Below are positions 9,162 to 17,443 of a DNA stretch of 64,000 bases, piece after piece. Position 1 is the stretch's first letter. Every line of letters begins with the position of its first letter. A program made the position numbers and the translations under genes. The notes beneath the pieces are model-generated. The model worked only from the letters and a program-made list of their open reading frames with translations, searched no databases and was not told where the DNA came from. This DNA comes from Nitrospira sp. (GTDB lineage: Bacteria > Nitrospirota > Nitrospiria > Nitrospirales > Nitrospiraceae), in assembly GCA_016715825.1 (NCBI GenBank), contig JADJXO010000003.1, positions 62,001-126,000 on the forward strand. The letters are read 5' to 3'.

Positions 9162-9725
9162 CTACCAGTTCGAGGCCACGACGGTGAAACGCATGGTCCC
9201 CATGAGGCTCATTTCGTTGACTTGCTCACCGGCATGAATCTCCACCGTATACCGTCCGGGCTTCCAGCCGCGTGGAGGGGAAGACAATCTTAAATAGCCG
9301 CTCTCATCCTCCAGGGCGATGTGCATCGCGTCTTCCGCGACGATGGTGGCTGGATCGAGCCCATGAATTCCTTCTGGTCTGCATCGTCCGAAGATGGTAA
9401 ATGCCTGGTAGTGTTGATGCAACGAGAACACAACATAAATGGCTTGGGCATCGGCGAAAAATTCATCAGTCGGTTTGAGCGGGACGATCTCGTGGGACTG
9501 ATACCGCCCCATTTGTTCGTCAAATCCCTCAGCCATGACGATTGAACGGAACATGCCTTGCGGAGGGGCATCGAAATCATAGGCTGGGACCTCGTCGGAC
9601 CGGTTTTGGAACTCAGACATGGGGACGTGTTCGGTGATGGGTGGCTGTTCCGCTATGCCGACTTGAATACATGAGAGCCAGGCTGAGAGGAGCATGCAGG
9701 TACACAGAGATATTCGGATCATCAT
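9162..9725 (-). CDS. Secreted protein of unknown function
   Basis: This 187-residue protein has a clear signal peptide (ISLCTCMLLSAWLSCIQVGIAEQ) and no later membrane span, so it is probably periplasmic. The C-terminal third is beta-rich with a Gly-rich segment (GRYTVEIHAGEQVNEMSLMG) that looks like an immunoglobulin-like or other beta-sandwich edge. I do not recognise the family. Its 3' end is partly duplicated 3.3 kb upstream at 5851-6041, which makes it the boundary gene of the accessory insertion. A second in-frame ATG is one codon after the first. Confidence 0.75.
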   Translation of the reverse strand: MMIRISLCTCMLLSAWLSCIQVGIAEQPPITEHVPMSEFQNRSDEVPAYDFDAPPQGMFRSIVMAEGFDEQMGRYQSHEIVPLKPTDEFFADAQAIYVVFSLHQHYQAFTIFGRCRPEGIHGLDPATIVAEDAMHIALEDESGYLRLSSPPRGWKPGRYTVEIHAGEQVNEMSLMGTMRFTVVASNW

Positions 9726-9864
9726 GCCTGTCTGCTACACCTCTTGAAACGACGCTGTCAATCAACCGAGGGAGTTGCCCATTGCGGCCTTTTCCAGCCA
9801 TCTGGTAGGATTTTCCCTTCCGTACCGCTTCTTGATGAAACCAACACTGGGGTGATCGTAGAAC

Positions 9865-11283
9865 ATGCTGCAAGACGCCGATGCCCTCCCTCAGCTTGTC
9901 GGAGACTATAAGCCGCTTGATCAGTGGCAGACTCACCTCAACCAGCTCTTCTACGGGCTGAGAGGGGATCGACTCCGATCCTACTACCAAACCTTTGCCT
10001 CGGCGGATTTCCGGCTGGCCCATGCGTTGGCGGCCGATTACTACGAAGGCGTGATGAAGCGAGAGCAGAATCGGAGTCGCCAGTCGTCATCCTCCGATCG
10101 TGTAACGATTTTGGAGCTCGGTCCCGGCAACGGTAACCTTGCCGCCTGTTTCCTCAGTCATCTCAAGACACTCGATGCACGGGGCCGCATCTACCCACGT
10201 CTGCGCTATGTCTTGATGGATTGGGAACAACCAATGCTGGACGGGGCTTTGGCTCACGCAGACCTGGTGCCCCATCGGGATCATGTGGACACCTTGTGTG
10301 GTTCTGTAGAGCATCTAGCAGGAGTGGCCGATGGGTCGGTCGATCGAATCATCTGTAACGAACTATGGAACGACCTACCGACGAAGTTGTTGGCGAAACA
10401 CGGAGGTGAGGTTGAGGAAGAGTATATCCGTCCCAACCTCAGCGAAACACTGCACGCGACGATTCAGGACTGGTCGGCATTCGTTCGAGCATTCCAAGCC
10501 AAGGACTTCGATGCGCTCAAGACCTTTCCGCCGTTTCTCGACGAATTGGTGTGGGAGAAGGAGTACCGCAAGGTTGAGTGGAAGGATGTACCCTATCGGA
10601 AAACGATCGTGGAGTTTCTCCAACGCATCGACCAAGAGGTGTTGGTGCCGGTGAATATGGGAGCCTTTGCCACCCTCAAAGAGGCAAAGCGGCTTTTGGC
10701 TCCGGACGCCATCGGGTTCAGCGCCTTCGATGCAGGGACCAATGACCTCAAGGTCCTGAACGATCCGGAGAAGCCCTGTTACGGCCAGTTCGGCGGGCAA
10801 TACAGTTTCATGATCAACTTCGCGCTCGTCGAAGCCGTGGCGAAGCATGTGGGCCTCACGGCGGCGACCATCGAGCCGCAACGAGAGTTCGTGGGGCGAT
10901 CGCTGAATACGAACGCGATCACGCTCATGGAGCTCTTAGCCACCCATCCGTCCGCGGGACCGAAGCTGCAGCCGTGGGAGCAAGACCGTCTCGTGCTCAA
11001 GACCATCCGAACGTTGAACGAAACATTTGAGAGTCCTTATCACCGGCGGCTGGAATTTCCGCTCAGCACGAACATGCCGCCGGAAGAACATGAGACCTTG
11101 GGGGCCATCCTACGTTCATTGAAAGACGACGGCATTCCTGACACCGTCGCGTACGTGACCGAAGACGAACTCATCCGTGCGCAGAGAGATCTTGAAGGCC
11201 TCGGATACGAGATCGAGGCCATCAAGATGGCCTTGCAGGTTCCGCCCAGCCCGATCGAATATTGTCACTTTTCCTGTCGGTGA
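9865..11283 (+). CDS. MidA/NDUFAF7-like SAM-dependent methyltransferase
   Basis: The 472-residue product has the class I SAM-binding glycine motif (VTILELGPGNGNLAACF) followed by an acidic ribose-binding position (VLMDWEQPML) and the MidA-type NELWNDLP segment. MidA proteins (PF02636) methylate arginine on a respiratory complex I subunit in mitochondria; the bacterial substrates are mostly unknown. This protein is longer than the usual 350-400 residues because of a C-terminal helical extension. The ATG at 9865 follows an intergenic region. A small membrane-protein gene follows 13 bases downstream. Confidence 0.75.
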   Translation: MLQDADALPQLVGDYKPLDQWQTHLNQLFYGLRGDRLRSYYQTFASADFRLAHALAADYYEGVMKREQNRSRQSSSSDRVTILELGPGNGNLAACFLSHLKTLDARGRIYPRLRYVLMDWEQPMLDGALAHADLVPHRDHVDTLCGSVEHLAGVADGSVDRIICNELWNDLPTKLLAKHGGEVEEEYIRPNLSETLHATIQDWSAFVRAFQAKDFDALKTFPPFLDELVWEKEYRKVEWKDVPYRKTIVEFLQRIDQEVLVPVNMGAFATLKEAKRLLAPDAIGFSAFDAGTNDLKVLNDPEKPCYGQFGGQYSFMINFALVEAVAKHVGLTAATIEPQREFVGRSLNTNAITLMELLATHPSAGPKLQPWEQDRLVLKTIRTLNETFESPYHRRLEFPLSTNMPPEEHETLGAILRSLKDDGIPDTVAYVTEDELIRAQRDLEGLGYEIEAIKMALQVPPSPIEYCHFSCR

Positions 11284-11296
11284 TAAGGAGAACGCG

Positions 11297-11500
11297 GTGA
11301 GTTCTTTTGGTACTGGTCTTGCCGGGCTCGTCGGCGGTGTGGTGCTTATGATGGGTCTGTTTGCCTTTGCACAAAGGCGATGGGTTGCCGGATTAGCCTG
11401 GTTACTCGGAGGTATGGCGTTGATCGCCTTGTTGACGTTTCTGGACAAGCCTGGATCCAATTCGTTGAAACTCAGCAAGATATACGACACGTACGGCTGA
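11297..11500 (+). CDS. Small two-span membrane protein
   Basis: A GTG at 11297 is preceded at good spacing by a ribosome-binding site (ATAAGGAG) and gives 67 residues. Two hydrophobic helices (GTGLAGLVGGVVLMMGLFAF and WVAGLAWLLGGMALIALLTF) are joined by a short basic loop. It probably shares a transcript with the methyltransferase. No family recognised. Confidence 0.65.
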   Translation: MSSFGTGLAGLVGGVVLMMGLFAFAQRRWVAGLAWLLGGMALIALLTFLDKPGSNSLKLSKIYDTYG

Positions 11501-11596
11501 CGCACAGGGTCCACTGCTTCAAACGTAACGACCTATCTGAGACCGCCCCTCAACGTGAGGCAATGAACGGACCAGATGGCCATTTTACGGAAGATG

Positions 11597-12622
11597 CTAC
11601 CCCGTCGGACTCAGCGGAGAGATCAGTAAGGAGCTTAAGGGGCTGGCCAGGAGAGGGGCGAGAATCAAGCCGAACTGGGGGAAGTGATCCTGCAACGAGA
11701 GGAACAAACCATGGTCCTTCAGCCATTGCTCCAGCCCAGGTTCAGCCGCTTCGCAAGGACGCTCCAAGAGTAGAGCCTCGGCTCGTTTCGCGAGGGCGAG
11801 AGCCGCAGGCAGGTAGGTCGCCACCAACATCAACGTAAACGTGACGCCCCAAAAAAGCGTGATGGCCAAGGCTGTGCCCAGCACGGCTTCCTGTCCGGCT
11901 TTGTCTGCCACCAGCGCTGCAGGCCATCGCAGCCAGGCGCCCATATGCAGGATTCCGGAAACAAGAATCGCCGAGACTGCGGTCAAGACCTCCTTGAGCC
12001 GCTTCATCTGTGATGCATAGAATTTGGGGTCGGGCTGGCCTGAGACCGGCGGCGCGAGGGTACTGCAAGCCGCCAGGAGTGCCACGACAGGGACAATCAA
12101 AGCTTGCACATTCACGGTGGACACCACCACCATGACATAGTGCAAGAGATGCTCGCTGATTCGCTGAGATCCGGCCCGACTCAGGTTGTCGTAGCTAAAA
12201 CCGAAGACAGCCCGGTAGAGCGTATGGGATTCATCGAGCGCCCACATGAAAATCACACCACCTAGCGCAAAGACTATTCCAATGGCCGTGACGATAACCA
12301 GCCGTGTACCTCTGTGACATTGGTAAATGATCATTGCGCAGAGAAGAAACGCATAGAGTCCGGCCACCAGGACCAGAACAACGGTGGTGAGCCAGATATA
12401 CCGAGATTTAGTCTCCACGAGAAATGGAGTAGCACTGAACGGCTGATCCGGATCCCCCGGGGTTGAGTGCATAAGCCAATTCGTGAGGGTATGAAAGTTG
12501 TCAACCGTGATGTTAGCGCTGAACTCGAAGAGGCCGATCGCGAGCAGCAGGATAAACACAGGGGGAATGATAAGAAGCAGGAAGCGATAGTCGGAGGCGG
12601 ATGAGGCAGCCGTGGGTGTCAT
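11597..12622 (-). CDS. Polytopic membrane protein of unknown function
   Basis: This 341-residue protein has about six or seven hydrophobic helices. The first begins at residue 13 (FLLLIIPPVFILLLAIGLFEF), and others run to about residue 275. A hydrophilic tail with a run of Leu/Ser/Pro follows. A periplasmic-type loop lies between the first and second spans. I recognise no transporter or enzyme motif. It is convergent with the small membrane-protein gene upstream. Confidence 0.7.
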   Translation of the reverse strand: MTPTAASSASDYRFLLLIIPPVFILLLAIGLFEFSANITVDNFHTLTNWLMHSTPGDPDQPFSATPFLVETKSRYIWLTTVVLVLVAGLYAFLLCAMIIYQCHRGTRLVIVTAIGIVFALGGVIFMWALDESHTLYRAVFGFSYDNLSRAGSQRISEHLLHYVMVVVSTVNVQALIVPVVALLAACSTLAPPVSGQPDPKFYASQMKRLKEVLTAVSAILVSGILHMGAWLRWPAALVADKAGQEAVLGTALAITLFWGVTFTLMLVATYLPAALALAKRAEALLLERPCEAAEPGLEQWLKDHGLFLSLQDHFPQFGLILAPLLASPLSSLLISPLSPTG

Positions 12623-12710
12623 GACATCGAGACGTAACCGATGCAGATGGTCGCCGTGTCAACGAGGTGGCACATCCTAGCACAGTTTATTCTGTCTCTT
12701 TGCTGGAAAG

Positions 12711-13184
12711 TTAGGCCACCCGCATTCGTTCAAGTGATGCCGGGATACTGTTCCCACCGATGTCAGGAATGATGTGGAGCTCAAGTGCCGTGACCCCGGG
12801 AAGGTCGACATGGTGATCTTCTGTTTCGCGGGTCGACCCTTGGGGGCTGAAGTTCCACTGTTGACGGACGATATCTCGGAAGGTTTTCCCTCCATCGTGA
12901 GACCAGCGCAATGCATATTCTTGCGTCCGTTCGCTTTCAGACTCCACGAAGTTCAGCCAGATTCGACGAATTCGCTGTGGAGACGAAAAAAGCAGCCGGA
13001 TCGTTTGCTCGCCCAGTCCGCCTGCTCGCCATCCTGACGATCGGTTGGGTAGCAGTGCGGCTTCAATGGGACGGGCGGGATCTTCTGAGGTGACTTCGAC
13101 GTCTGCCAGATTGTCCAGATTCAACCAGTTAGAATCGTCGGAGACCACTTGCTTCTGAGTTGAATCGAGGATTCGTTTGCGCAT
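12711..13184 (-). CDS. F5/8 type C (discoidin)-like domain protein
   Basis: The ATG at 13184 is preceded by AGGAG at 7-8 bases and gives 157 residues; a longer in-frame extension lacks a ribosome-binding site. The central and C-terminal part (IRLLFSSPQRIRRIWLNFVE, YALRWSHDGGKTF, LELHIIPDIGG) follows the beta-strand pattern of discoidin/F5-8 carbohydrate-binding domains. There is no signal peptide, so it is probably cytoplasmic. It shares orientation with the RaiA-like gene 43 bases upstream and may be its operon partner. Confidence 0.65.
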   Translation of the reverse strand: MRKRILDSTQKQVVSDDSNWLNLDNLADVEVTSEDPARPIEAALLPNRSSGWRAGGLGEQTIRLLFSSPQRIRRIWLNFVESESERTQEYALRWSHDGGKTFRDIVRQQWNFSPQGSTRETEDHHVDLPGVTALELHIIPDIGGNSIPASLERMRVA

Positions 13185-13227
13185 CGATCGATCTCCTAAG
13201 GGTGAGAGGTGCTCGTGGTGCCACGAG

Positions 13228-13542
13228 TTATCGATCCTTGAGTCGGCCGAGCGTACTCTCGACTGATCGCTCGAGTTTATCCGCAGCTCCACCGACCGCC
13301 AGCTCGACGGTGGCAGCTTGATGCGTTACGGCGATGGGCTGGTGGCCGGCTAGCCTGGCTTCCAGCACACATCGGATGTCGTCCCCCTTGGTCTTATGGC
13401 TGTTGGTGTCGCTGAGATGCGCTTCGACTCGAGTAATCCGATCACGAAATCGCCCAACCGCTCCCTCGACACTGGTCTCAACAAGCGCGACGATCTCCTC
13501 GCGCCCATGGATATGATTATCGGTATTGACCTGAATCTGCAT
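13228..13542 (-). CDS. HPF/RaiA-family ribosome-associated protein
   Basis: This 104-residue protein starts at the ATG at 13542, behind a strong GGGAGG site. It has the beta-alpha-beta-beta-beta-alpha pattern of the S30AE/RaiA family, with MQIQVNTDNHIHG at the start, a central RVEAHLSDTNSHK strand, and a C-terminal helix ending in LGRLKDR. Family members bind the 30S decoding centre and reduce translation under stress. Unlike long HPF proteins it lacks a dimerisation tail. Its neighbour on the same strand is the discoidin-like gene. Confidence 0.75.
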   Translation of the reverse strand: MQIQVNTDNHIHGREEIVALVETSVEGAVGRFRDRITRVEAHLSDTNSHKTKGDDIRCVLEARLAGHQPIAVTHQAATVELAVGGAADKLERSVESTLGRLKDR

Positions 13543-13668
13543 CGGACTCCCTCCCTCACATGAACTATTTCTTACATGGACCCTACTCGCCAGGCGCAAA
13601 AAAAGTCAATCGAGGAAAGGCTACAGAGGCCGAGCTATCAGTGAGGATGTGGGGTGCATCTAAGAAAC

Positions 13669-13697
13669 TTGACTTTGGTATGGCAAGGCAATAGGAT
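13669..13697 (+). promoter_or_regulatory. Sigma-70-type promoter of the guanidine operon
   Basis: TTGACT at 13669 and TAGGAT at 13692 are separated by 17 bases. Transcription would start near 13704, just before the riboswitch aptamer. Confidence 0.55.
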
Positions 13698-13723
13698 TCT
13701 GAAAAAATTGTTCCAAAAGGAAA

Positions 13724-13832
13724 ACTAGGGTTCCGGCTTCCTCTTTCTGTCAGGGAGTGTCTGGTCCAAGAGTTTTCGGCCTCGCATAACGGGGCTCCAC
13801 GGAGGGATAAAAACCCGGGAGATCATGTACTG
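13724..13832 (+). ncRNA. Guanidine-I riboswitch (ykkC class)
   Basis: The conserved parts of the guanidine-I aptamer occur in the right order: CTAGGGTTCCGG at 13725, CTGGTCCAAGAG at 13761, and CCACGGAGGGATAAAAACCC at 13797, followed by GGGAGA. These bind guanidinium in the known class. Downstream, CATGTAC/GTACATG forms a hairpin, and a second hairpin around 13858-13875 (CCTTCCTGCAGGAGG) with a short T-rich tail could be the terminator of the expression platform. The switch lies about 120 bases before an APC permease gene and the guanidine hydrolase gene, which explains its ligand. Confidence 0.95.
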
Positions 13833-13951
13833 AGGTACATGGCCTTTTGGGAATTTAACCTTCCTGCAGGAGGCTTTGTTATGCATCTCCATCGCATAGT
13901 TCTTGTCATGCCGGATCAACCTGACCTACGACCTAGGCAGAGAGGTCTGTC

Positions 13952-15421
13952 ATGGTAAGTCACGAAAGTTCAGGTACGGTTCCTCCGGCCCCCGCTTCGC
14001 AACCTTCCGAGACGCTCCGCCGCAGCCTCAGCCTCTGGAACAGCCTAACCATCGGCTTCGCAACGGTCTCACCGGTGGCGGGACTCTATGCCATTATCGG
14101 TGTGCAGACGGTTGTGACGGGTGGCGGTTGGTTTCCGGCGCTGGCGCTCTGTCTAGTGATGCAGTTGTTAGTCGCCACGGTGTATGCGGAGTTGTCCTCG
14201 CAGATTCCGATCGCGGGAGGCGCATACAAATGGGCCAGGCAGCTCGGAGGGGCCACCACCGGCACGTACGCCGGGGCCATCTATGTCAGCTCCACGATTG
14301 CGATGCTGACCACGACCGCCTACACTGGCGGGGTCTGGCTGGCGATATTCTTCGGATCTACAAGCGGGACGGGAGTGACGCTGGTCATTTGCGGCGCGCT
14401 GTTTCTGCTGGTCTGCACCGTCCTCAATCTCGTCCACGTCTCGGTCTTTAAGTTCCTCATCTCCTTGGGGGTCTATGCAGAAATCGTCGGCTCGTTCGGC
14501 GTTGCGCTGTTGCTGTTCTTCTTTTTTCGGCAGCATGATTTTTCTGAACTGTTGGCCCATCTAGGGACAGGCACCGCACCCAGTCAAACAGCGGCGTTTC
14601 TCGCGGCGCTCGCTATTTCCGGGTGGGCGTTCATCGGCTTCGATGCCTGCTCAACCATCGCCGAGGAAACGCACGATCCGAAGCGGATGGTGCCGCGTGC
14701 GATCTTTTTCTCGCTCTGCATGGTGGGAAGCGTCGTGCTCTTCAACTCCGCCGCGCTGACCTTGAGCTTTAACCGCGAAACCCTGCAGCAGACGAGTGCC
14801 GCCTCCGATCCTGTCACACCGGTGATCGTCGCCAATTTTGGCGCCTGGGCAGAGACTCCGTTTCTGGCCATCGTCATGATCGCGTTCTTGGCTTGCGGGT
14901 CATCTATGGTCCAGTACACCTCCCGGATCGTGTTCTCCATGGCGCGGGAAGGTAGTATGCCGGTAGTCCTCAGTCGAGTGACCGCTGCCGGCGCACCGCG
15001 GAATGCCGTACTGTTCACAGTGCTGCTGGCCACGCTTGGCCTGCTCTTTGGCCTCAATGATGAAGCAGTCGCGACGGTCCTGGCATTCGGGACGGGCGGC
15101 TTGTACGCCATGTTTGCGATGACCACGGGGGTTGGGCTCTACACCAGGCTCACAGGTCGCTGGGACCCCTCGTTAGGTCAACTGAAACTCGGCTCGTGGG
15201 GACTCCTGATCAATATGGCAGCGTTTCTCTGGTCGGCATTTGAGTTTGTCAATATTGCGTGGCCACGTCCCTATGCCACGTCGCCCAATGCGCCCTGGTG
15301 GCAACTCTGGGCTGTCCCGCTGGTATTAGGTAGCATACTCACGGTGACGACGCTGTATGTCCTCGTCGGCAGGCACGAGGCATCAGCCCATCCGAGAAAG
15401 GCCGAGCCACAGAAAGAATGA
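13952..15421 (+). CDS. APC-family permease, likely guanidine importer
   Basis: This 489-residue protein has about 12-14 hydrophobic helices and the amino acid/polyamine/organocation (APC) family look. The first helix begins NSLTIGFATVSPVAGLY, and the conserved QIPIAGGAYKWARQ segment follows helix 2. The ATG at 13952 has a GAGAGG site before it. APC permeases of this branch carry amino acids, GABA or other small cations. Its place directly behind a guanidine-I riboswitch and 83 bases ahead of a guanidine hydrolase gene makes guanidinium the likely substrate. That assignment rests on context. Confidence 0.85.
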   Translation: MVSHESSGTVPPAPASQPSETLRRSLSLWNSLTIGFATVSPVAGLYAIIGVQTVVTGGGWFPALALCLVMQLLVATVYAELSSQIPIAGGAYKWARQLGGATTGTYAGAIYVSSTIAMLTTTAYTGGVWLAIFFGSTSGTGVTLVICGALFLLVCTVLNLVHVSVFKFLISLGVYAEIVGSFGVALLLFFFFRQHDFSELLAHLGTGTAPSQTAAFLAALAISGWAFIGFDACSTIAEETHDPKRMVPRAIFFSLCMVGSVVLFNSAALTLSFNRETLQQTSAASDPVTPVIVANFGAWAETPFLAIVMIAFLACGSSMVQYTSRIVFSMAREGSMPVVLSRVTAAGAPRNAVLFTVLLATLGLLFGLNDEAVATVLAFGTGGLYAMFAMTTGVGLYTRLTGRWDPSLGQLKLGSWGLLINMAAFLWSAFEFVNIAWPRPYATSPNAPWWQLWAVPLVLGSILTVTTLYVLVGRHEASAHPRKAEPQKE

Positions 15422-15504
15422 CGGAAGGAGTGTACGAAGACTTGCACTGTAAGGAACGTTTCACAGAGAGTCAGAATCCATCTATCCCGTAGAAAGGAGT
15501 GCTC

Positions 15505-16653
15505 ATGGCAAAGAAGAGAACATACCAAGGCAAGGTTCCTCTACATGACAAGTACGGGCCGGAGGCGAAATTTGCCGTCGAAGCGGAGGCGCTGCTGCCG
15601 ACGACGAAATATGAAGAGGAAGTGGCCCGAGGTCTTGAATTAGGCCTGCCTGGTGCCGATTCCATCAAAGATCGCCGCATTCCCACCTTTAGTCGCGGAG
15701 AGCTCCCGCATTTCGCGGGCATCAATACCTTCACCAAAGCGCCGTATGTCGAAGACGTCCGCAAATGTGGGGAATACGATGTCGCCATTCTCGGAGCGCC
15801 GTTCGACGGCGGAACCACCTATCGGGCGGGTACCCGGTTCGGCCCGCAGGGCATCCGCAAGATTTCGGCCTTATATGGGACGTACAGTTTCGAGCTGGGC
15901 GTGGATCTCCGGGAGTCCATTTCCATGTGCGATCTTGGTGACGTCTTTACGATTCCTGGCAACATCGAAAAGACGTTCGATCAAGTCAGCAAAGGGGTCG
16001 GCCATGTCTACGCGAGCGGGGCCTTTCCCGTGGTATTGGGTGGAGACCATTCGCTTGGCTTTGCCACCGTGCGGGGCGTGGCTCAGAACATGAACGGCAA
16101 GAAACTCGGCATCCTGCACTTCGACCGGCATGTGGATACGCAGGAGACGGATCTCGATGAACGTATGCACACCACGCCGTGGTTCCATGCGACCAATATC
16201 CCCAACGTGCCGGCCAAGAATCTTGTTCAGATCGGCATCGGCGGCTGGCAAGCGCCCAGACCCGGCGTGAAGTCCGGCCGTGAACGCCAAACCACGATCA
16301 TGACCGTGACCGACTGCGTGGAAATGGGCATCGAGAATGCCGCGAAGCAAGCGCTCGAAGTGGCATTTGATGGGGTGGATGCGGTGTGGCTGAGCTTCGA
16401 CGTGGATTGCTTGGATGCGGCCTTTGTGCCAGGCACCGGCTGGCCTGAGCCGGGCGGCTTTCTTCCGCGTGAAGTGCTGAAGTTTCTCCAGATCATCGCG
16501 GACACGAAGCCGCTGGCCGGGATGGAAATCGTCGAGTGTTCACCACCCTACGACGCGGCGGAGATTACCAGCCTCATGGCCACTCGGGTGATCTGCGATG
16601 TCTTGGCATGCCAAGTACGATCCGGGAACCTGGCCAACCGAAAACAGCGCTGA
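15505..16653 (+). CDS. gdmH: Guanidine hydrolase (Ni-dependent, agmatinase superfamily)
   Basis: The ureohydrolase-fold enzyme has 382 residues. The ATG at 15505 is preferred because AAAGGAG precedes it at the right distance. Metal ligands of the ureohydrolase family are all present: His182 (GGDHS), Asp207, His209 and Asp211 (HFDRHVD), Asp299 and Asp301 (FDVDCLD). The usual DAHxD motif reads DRHVD, and there is an N-terminal extension of about 80 residues; both features are those I recall for the cyanobacterial Sll1077-type guanidine hydrolases rather than agmatinases. The enzyme would convert guanidine to urea and ammonium. The upstream guanidine riboswitch and permease support this reading. 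Standard agmatinase activity is the alternative. Confidence 0.9.
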   Translation: MAKKRTYQGKVPLHDKYGPEAKFAVEAEALLPTTKYEEEVARGLELGLPGADSIKDRRIPTFSRGELPHFAGINTFTKAPYVEDVRKCGEYDVAILGAPFDGGTTYRAGTRFGPQGIRKISALYGTYSFELGVDLRESISMCDLGDVFTIPGNIEKTFDQVSKGVGHVYASGAFPVVLGGDHSLGFATVRGVAQNMNGKKLGILHFDRHVDTQETDLDERMHTTPWFHATNIPNVPAKNLVQIGIGGWQAPRPGVKSGRERQTTIMTVTDCVEMGIENAAKQALEVAFDGVDAVWLSFDVDCLDAAFVPGTGWPEPGGFLPREVLKFLQIIADTKPLAGMEIVECSPPYDAAEITSLMATRVICDVLACQVRSGNLANRKQR

Positions 16654-16680
16654 AATGCACTGATCTCACGATGACGAAGG

Positions 16681-16726
16681 AGCCGTTGACGGGCTTGCAT
16701 GCATGCAAGCTCGTCAACGGCTTTTC
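16681..16726 (+). terminator. Rho-independent terminator of the guanidine operon
   Basis: A near-perfect 42-base palindrome (16681-16722; AGCCGTTGACG arm, GCTTGCATGC centre) is followed by TTTC. It lies 28 bases after the gdmH stop. Confidence 0.88.
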
Positions 16727-16787
16727 AACGCGCAGCTATAAGTATCTGACCTAAACTTTAGAAAATCTTTTCTTGGCGGGCGTGGAG

Positions 16788-17237
16788 CTACGAATACGAC
16801 TCATTCCAAAGGTTATTCACAAACTCGTGGATGGGAAGGATCGTTACCTCGCCAACTTTTCGTCGCCGGGCTTCCAGACTGACGCAAAGATAGCGTTTGA
16901 GTTTCCGCTCCTCTGCCAGTGCCTTCAATGATTTGAGATCGTTGGAGGTGAGTTCTTCGGCCAATCGCTTCGGACGCTGGCTGAGTGTCAGATAGATGGA
17001 TGTATCCAAGAGGTCATACAGGCGGGTGCCTCGGAAGGTCTGGGCGATCAAGAAGCTCTTCCCGGTCTGTCGGGGCCCTAAGAGGAAATACGACTTCTTC
17101 ACCAGGAGACTTGTTAAATGCAGTGATCGATCGCCGGTGTCGAACTCATGGAGTATGGCAACAAGTGACGACTCTATCGTCAAATAGCATGCCAATGACG
17201 ACAGAGGCGACATCTGTCTGCATGCGGGCGAGAGCAC
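16788..17237 (-). pseudogene. AAA/DUF4143-type ATPase with internal deletion
   Basis: The 149-codon frame joins two parts of a protein normally near 400 residues. The N-terminal part carries the Walker A motif (FLLGPRQTGKS) and the YDLLD segment. The C-terminal part (LKALAEERKLKRYLCVS, ILPIHEFVNNLW) is the usual end of these ATPases. The middle, including Walker B and most of the DUF4143 region, is missing, so the product is unlikely to work. It sits just after the guanidine operon terminator and is transcribed toward it. Confidence 0.75.
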
Positions 17238-17443
17238 TGCACTCGCTGATCGGCAACTGACGATGAGATGGACCTTCTCCTGCGAGCCGCTTCGAACAAG
17301 ACCAGTAATCGGGGCGCCGGTTGTGGCAACTGTAAGAAATGACGGTTCTCCTGGGAATGCTCACAATGCGGTCTGAGCCACTGCTCGTTTGACTCACACC
17401 AAATCAGTTTCTATACTTACACTTCACCTGGAGGGGATCACCG

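Noticed and set aside
10375..10881. 168-codon minus-strand frame
   Set aside because: Shadow of the MidA-like methyltransferase.
17146..17397. 83-codon frame upstream of the broken ATPase
   Set aside because: No recognisable domain, overlaps another frame, and composition looks non-coding.
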